A DNA stretch of 64,000 nt from Cymbomonas tetramitiformis (taxonomy: Eukaryota > Chlorophyta > Pyramimonadophyceae > Pyramimonadales > Pyramimonadaceae). Position numbers and translations under genes: made by a program. The stretch lies in contig LGRX02033498.1 in the NCBI GenBank assembly GCA_001247695.2, positions 35,054 through 99,053 on the forward strand, written 5' to 3'. Below, piece by piece: positions 62,801 through 64,000 of this stretch (the first letter of the stretch is position 1; every line of letters begins with the position of its first letter). The notes below the pieces were generated by a model. The model searched no databases. It was not told the DNA's origin and saw only the letters and a program-made list of their open reading frames with translations.

Positions 62801-64000
62801 TATGTGGCAGAAAGGATTGCACTAAAAGCGACACAGCACAGGTCAGTGAGAAAATGGCTACAGCCCCCGAGCAGCCCGTGGGAAGAATGGGGAACACCCG
62901 GCAGGGGAAATCGGGAGGGAGCTCTCTCAGTAGAGGGCTCTATGACGGAGAACCCCACGACCGGCGCCCCAGGGCCAGCCCAAGGCCCCGACCGGGGCCG
63001 ACAGAACGTGGAAATGGGGACACCAGGGGAGAATCTCCAGGAGCCGATGCTCCTGGAGGAACTCCAACACGCTCCCTGGAGCCAGGGCGACCCACCGGAG
63101 CGACGGGAGCCGGGCGACCAGGAACAGGTACACCCGCGGGATCAAGTGACCACTCAGGACGAGTGGGACCTACTCTGGGAATTCGATGAGACGCGGGGGC
63201 CTCCTCTGGACATGGACGAGAGGGGGGCCATGAACTCGCCAGACAGAGAGATGATGCGAGCGATCGAGGAGGCAGAACGTGAGGACCCAATTGACGGTCT
63301 GTGCCGCTCGATGATGGAGATGGACCTGGGAGAGTCGGAACTCCAGCACCTGACGGACGTTCCACAACAAGCGATAGACGCCTACCAGGAGGCGGCCCCA
63401 GAGAGAAAAAGAAAGAGAAACAGGGACCGGGAGGCCATGCACCGGGGAAACGGAGACAGGGCCGCCACAAGCCACGCAGACGCTGCCGCAGTCGAGACAC
63501 ACATGGGAAGAAGATTGGAGGAGCCCCCGCGGGAAATTCTCCAGGACAAGTCGATACCAGGAATATCCAATCACTTCTGGAAGGTTACTCCACCGACGCT
63601 CAGGTCCCTGATTCTAAGATGCCGGTTTGGGGTCCTCATGACGACTGCCAGAAAGCACCTCATATGGCCGAACAAATATCCGGTCCCGGACTGCGCCCTC
63701 TGCGGGAGGAGGGACACTCCGGCACACAGGCTGGCTGGATGCAAAGACGAGACCAGCATGAACATGGCCACAGCCAGGCACAACGAAGTGGCAAGGACCC
63801 TTTACGAAGCGATCAGGAAGGGACGAACGGGCGCCAGTCCGATCTGGATCGCGCACCACGCTGGGCTCGACGGGACTAACAAATGTACCCGCCCGATACC
63901 GGACTTCGTACTCAAAAGGGGTCAGTGCCGCAGGGACGGAAGGGACCACCCGGGGGCGAAGGACCCCCCAGACGACATACCACACTTTGTGGATATTGTC
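50855..64000 (+). CDS. Non-LTR retrotransposon polyprotein with two endonucleases, RT, RNase H and two Ulp1-type peptidases
   Basis: One frame, no stop, at least 4,382 residues from ATG 50,855 (MASATGEIS) and running off the window. Order: gag-like region with a Q/P-rich part (about 700-770); Ulp1-type peptidase a (CDGEHW His1181, LFDSYG Asp1203, FQCGVW Gln1252-Cys1253); APE-type endonuclease (MTWNIRG 1399-1405, LTE 1429, GGDFN Asp1554, SDHQ 1625-1628); reverse transcriptase (GKAAGPDAVPNE, VDFENAYGSV Asp2090, RGLVQGDSLSPLLF, AYVDDLAL Asp2202-2203); Ulp1-type peptidase b (CDGSHW His2876, LYDPMG Asp2896, YQCGVW Gln2938-Cys2939); RNase H (YTDGS Asp3801, NRAEL Glu3848, CTDSL Asp3872, NDKADEAA Asp3934); then C4280-x2-C-x7-H-x4-C4296 and a PD-x29-D restriction-like endonuclease (Asp4350, Asp4380). 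All key residues are intact, so it may be active. Confidence 0.85.
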   Translation, partial: MASATGEISAVSEQETEEPGPKLQRTGERQVNFRDSGLHPTRSIPTARVPCISGRQVIIDELFTGKEVVPRVPDRELLTRRTLTNDTSLLRFRTFPRGYEPLPWKGTSRGGNAGQTPEDGGGEAHYHHDPQEMEVEPGPAERDPRQAAGQEAAPPQDPLQAAPVPTGLFPLTTEVVEYISQAPVLLKAGLLWAHLAEAGEKLQGQVHPGQTPAAGALTAQDLFEHPAGEPLHTIFGTGGAPGGQYDSLWNMTVPPAIDYNCLVHTGDGDTRRFQQLLLAELQERLWNTGRCPAKGDISVTSPWQGTLRATFTDPLHAAIALVDERCAPAVPLAPPPWGYADRWKHGAVGTPKASVARDVHRCPMKQDRDSLPADRTVILQSVGLVGQGVAEVANSISAGVVLEGGARNIVYVGKGRPHWEEARATALDVAIVVFSRADEAGRALRLGLPYEFYGHPVTVHKYSSTADITKFQEWELEVVARPPEGRHWHSADRVEQVLSAAKRELRSQTGMEVFPVPSPPSERGVGELITLAQPLPDRDSREACRYWVTVEAATYEAVSHRTKDRMFFHIENVKFHIACSPRSRWMTQRSPQQPPRQRPRYAGKGQGKGAKGSYYGQVQPTQLFAQDQGYGRQLPPEPPAAQAPRAGGELASLAASVKALTEVVGQQVQASDRQMSAITQLSGQVTGLLQHGVQLMPQGGQSYLGQQQQPQQLQPPPAAPLQLPHQVPLGPPQAQYSHPAQGLYPQWGTQLQQQPTAQPTAQPRPLAEALGKDPRQYGRPETGPAIPQEFDNPDGRAALKRLDELRAQVSAPLPVLNAWPSCQDGDLTSIMQPLHRHTEFDARRWAETRHRTRADGDAECRPSGGTAWRGHKMTPPGTRWPGRRSGNRTYDKYLQNNETYCLFVLTASCNHTPDLITEGDHPREGEFEKFGKMLHFLSPSLMLPGHFKLVMDQQHTLPISACLVTMGILAITHRGIRILITRTQLNDSASGGIVYSHQGPEVWVWRNQRKNTPWMHKRGKWYWREAMDGGSLFYVNSAAGRTSLRRNFAGRNSNCVFVPVGMLRKVRKELEDRDKNRKSRRGGEATDQPSTPPLSGGGGEKRPPPRNQTRGANPQEEGGLYTVEGRVSDVQLSRYLHTIDPAPPEEMNQHKFLSKLLARDGIDVLLANGRFAYQPLCDGEHWRALFFDQQAGEGGGTHVHLFDSYGPNPREGARGHAELLDATRKWAERRTRQGVPTEITCTKLRTQYDDFQCGVWVAVMAAAWCDWTKSPERSTWPRAAHRAAGGTWKTTNNRVAKQHRIVMQIATKQEEHAEGQAGTRSGSSRVPGKRAVLRPLQQVTGSGQAPVQQKRQHRAGAKTVLGSWGNSARESKNEPNHHSDKENQTPPPDVGEEGRLSLMTWNIRGSDHAYYDLARSCEEHQPDVLVLTETKAAGPMGPKKHQGLGYSAWHSAPCHGIQRRGADGTSYRGGVVLALRRPYDRTDVRANREVPRCAKGYLQHVVITLPSGVKVHVLGVYNPPHPEEEAVRTCIRDYIAREAAVASRKGEHMVVGGDFNVAEIPREQDGIEQRAWRGMSDRAGLAEISCPQGPTFGDHKIDGWLASEELQRIADERHPIDTRAHRHCSDHQAAVAAVPLWKLHTTTPIVEEQAKPDPITKYQFPISKALQRSMKAAIDSALQPSLRENEFKTVIENAVDAAERGSPDARERIDEAGKAVDGVLQQAMRAVEIPLETVRCKPKVTRDPNTGVRLPKAKFRKRDKALKAAAVLQEMLAIERATGETPSAALLEEAMAEPRDTAKGRPDTCAEPEDPHGWAESEMRRFRQEAKSVIKDHKAETWETFVQKFRSNYYRMKKSAHRFVFRDRDALPKGRTLGIWDRNNKMAVGAVATAEAFSGHMAHSDPYCFEHPRTDQLDEEMPWLAADAPDSMKPGQRPRKTELGSRLTIELYRQIVKRLPNGKAAGPDAVPNEILKAMPEEFHEVLFSLMRAMWKAGITPGTWKLGTFVYLHKKGDTSVFSNYRPIGLLRTILKLYTAMVTDVLSTFCEVNSIHSQEQMGSRKHRSTINQLLRLQHVIEDSKLSHSQLHVLYVDFENAYGSVEHDRLQHTMKYLGIPEDAVRVVADLYGGEAHRSPFRMASKIEHHSSEPLMVKRGLVQGDSLSPLLFILYLEPLLRWLKAGNKGYLHRLTDSDKPIRTSSAAYVDDLALIAESATQLAVQVRKLELYSNWSGLRINKIKCGITGTDEKGSPIPEETYEDVTMRTPRVGKHGFPYLHPDDPYKYLGIQVALSGDWTVQKQASFLQARERIQALLHSPLTSGQQEEVLRSAIIGQLRYALPLGIFSTKEIEDLDAIIGGAYKLLNGLPRGTANCYTALPKTSYGLGHTPLLATYAQSVASALQMATATREDLRERPREVFRESEAFHVKQTSQLSATTRGLVRYHYNRRQGQVDGTVRTGELDRCCTARQLAVLREHQVLLTGSGPLLADLINTQHGVISKLANAVRKPFPSALEGRHRTVVDQDTGEESVKIYSVNDQEEIPLSLTTLLPLLPFVEEGFYVAKGGTRACSLREAKTKVPARFQGRMRTFMLMLYPYICEALADKPNDARFWDNPKNLTLKPQFMPSKEAHNALGFQRLAEPQATEREEPTTWEEGFHPTQSKWGPRSLWHAGRRGPPTTSMQAKNALKQMATGYCAKDEEDHEDAFKCHDIGVRPTLLEDPGGRVMIMDSVGVRPKAEKFLSDLRHAARAGARLTEKEAMDSRRAMRRNRSEGSHADSLLKGGGRRGNEPRREGTPRHRTEGVFSDTRGREAWLSSIQVETHSLCTTGLDTVSMHQTKLADALNGTEFEQSEQYEAQMRNTMETVRDEGFSFVLTCDGSHWNVLLFGKNEDTSVSIYLYDPMGGEDTRLLTALRQWAGPPGWPPVNVTVSNMGVAHQRDGYQCGVWVCYMIDKWQEWNRSTTGEKWESWIGLHGPPVGGEATTSKGYRKAMRGPIMARIGELEQRERHHVFHGEGETHDPISFEEVDDEIQEEAGAGPMQDRRSPTRQTQANTVPETPRHARELPKVGEKRTRQIIQSPQATVESEEIRPRPNPPAQTPQRETSPHRVTRVSLEDGRGTKWKGTAAQIMMLRTWVLAQLSKGDVRTGELFQHAAKIGFPRDAVRLMTTHLVSSEQVAWATHPPVNDCRSRNRWWRIDTMELSVGAGPTVANDPEVLEETEEEPQAVEASESTTILAVRTHWGSREYLLGPIRPQGEAWVEEDTLLTGGIAGMNPSRAERETDTFHNKEREAQQARRPTEREPLSGAPTRHAHYWPGVTKLNIDTEPFNPDWDAAPSGKCTLTTETGRHHVFAHDERGKMVGALKEEVLDRLYDRYVAAAGTNSADQTHTRAGEERRRSFEEREPQLGTVHGFATEVVLLLKRYSCEEEEEVKKTALQNHWTLPPEIMQALQEAFGIQAEIFASPLNVHSHTATYCSKFDRDKIFGSKGSAWDTQWGELGAFEFNPEYTAADLDKALQEALMSTMAKTPVLGVGIYPAWTRTPAKAYCRRYGDTRIHEFGVIPRKNFTFLPPDHWGGTTVSGVTKKNYSNWGVRILVVANAEGWQKFCPDPEGAAELVGKALQRSTYCTVRKYHTIRNLRPANPRVHTSDAVSDMAAVKNAMENASQYDMIFDPHPMRKWEIPSMSRRQGWGNEGGEVPKEDRTPEAARAMRQTWRDRGLAEVTITEYHAANTAWPLDKIKEDSRARWLKAMERTPMLFSRQDRDRGHTEVRERFPTCPIKHKTGRSRTLEKINKAWDATSFLYTDGSRLDPEEEGGLHRVGAAYWDPRGDENPRTWRGTWSTGGHLTINRAELLAIHAALRARECTTPDEIAICTDSLCSMYQILNMLSRPHTMEGHRHRDLLEDILSLVEQHNSQGTKVSLRKVRSHTGVKGNDKADEAAKQAAENQEGTTQIDPWDNRTMYTLVANARDGESMRPLQGEGAVERYVAERIALKATQHRSVRKWLQPPSSPWEEWGTPGRGNREGALSVEGSMTENPTTGAPGPAQGPDRGRQNVEMGTPGENLQEPMLLEELQHAPWSQGDPPERREPGDQEQVHPRDQVTTQDEWDLLWEFDETRGPPLDMDERGAMNSPDREMMRAIEEAEREDPIDGLCRSMMEMDLGESELQHLTDVPQQAIDAYQEAAPERKRKRNRDREAMHRGNGDRAATSHADAAAVETHMGRRLEEPPREILQDKSIPGISNHFWKVTPPTLRSLILRCRFGVLMTTARKHLIWPNKYPVPDCALCGRRDTPAHRLAGCKDETSMNMATARHNEVARTLYEAIRKGRTGASPIWIAHHAGLDGTNKCTRPIPDFVLKRGQCRRDGRDHPGAKDPPDDIPHFVDIV
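50855..64000 (+). mobile_element. Dualen/RandI-like non-LTR retrotransposon, 3' end outside the window
   Basis: The combination of an N-terminal APE-type endonuclease, a reverse transcriptase and a C-terminal CCHC plus PD...D restriction-like endonuclease is the mark of the Dualen/RandI group first described in Chlamydomonas. No long terminal repeats or integrase were seen. The left boundary is unclear: the open frame continues back to 46,538, and the tandem repeats at 48.1-49.2 kb could be 5' UTR-type repeats. The 3' UTR and the end of the RLE domain lie beyond 64,000. Confidence 0.75.

Noticed and set aside
50855..64000. LTR retrotransposon or integrated virus
   Set aside because: No integrase, LTRs or aspartic protease were seen. 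An APE endonuclease precedes the RT, and the RT motifs are of LINE type.

Overview
This is eukaryotic nuclear DNA with few genes and many repeats. Genes are split by GT-AG introns, there are no bacterial-style operons, and interstitial TTTAGGG-type telomere motifs occur. The plant-like DUF4218/DUF4216 transposon and a dual-endonuclease (Dualen/RandI-like) retrotransposon suggest an alga, most likely green lineage; I cannot name the species. Base composition shifts from AT-rich on the left to strongly GC-rich on the right.

Layout. (1) 1-11.9 kb is an AT-rich gene desert with a tRNA-derived SINE family, a 340-bp interspersed repeat, a TTAA-flanked MITE, microsatellites and one glycosyltransferase-28 exon. 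(2) 11.9-18 kb holds two spliced minus-strand host genes whose joins I could work out: a class I SAM-dependent methyltransferase and a phytanoyl-CoA-dioxygenase-like enzyme. Nearly every intron carries its own minisatellite. (3) 18-23 kb has a decayed retroelement fragment and palindrome-bounded 200-bp cassettes. (4) 23.0-34.9 kb is one large DNA transposon with long inverted ends and 173-bp subterminal arrays. It encodes a transposase-like protein and a RING-CH protein. Nested inside it is a complete CACTA-like element (26,074-32,107) with matching inverted ends and a 3-bp target duplication. (5) 35-42 kb has a decayed Myb/SANT-like gene, two copies of a 1.5-kb foldback element and two unrecognised ORFs. 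(6) 42.9-46.5 kb has minisatellites and a minus-strand Ulp1-like peptidase/ankyrin locus that looks frameshifted. (7) 46.9-47.8 kb has a tandem pair of related Cys/His-rich ORFs.

(8) From about 50.9 kb to the right edge a single plus-strand frame stays open and runs off the window. It encodes, in order, a gag-like region, an Ulp1-type cysteine peptidase, an APE-type endonuclease, a reverse transcriptase, a second Ulp1-type peptidase, RNase H, and a CCHC plus PD...D restriction-like endonuclease. The same frame is also open upstream back to 46,538, although that part reads less like natural protein. This multi-domain retrotransposon and the nested RING-CH transposon are the most notable systems here.
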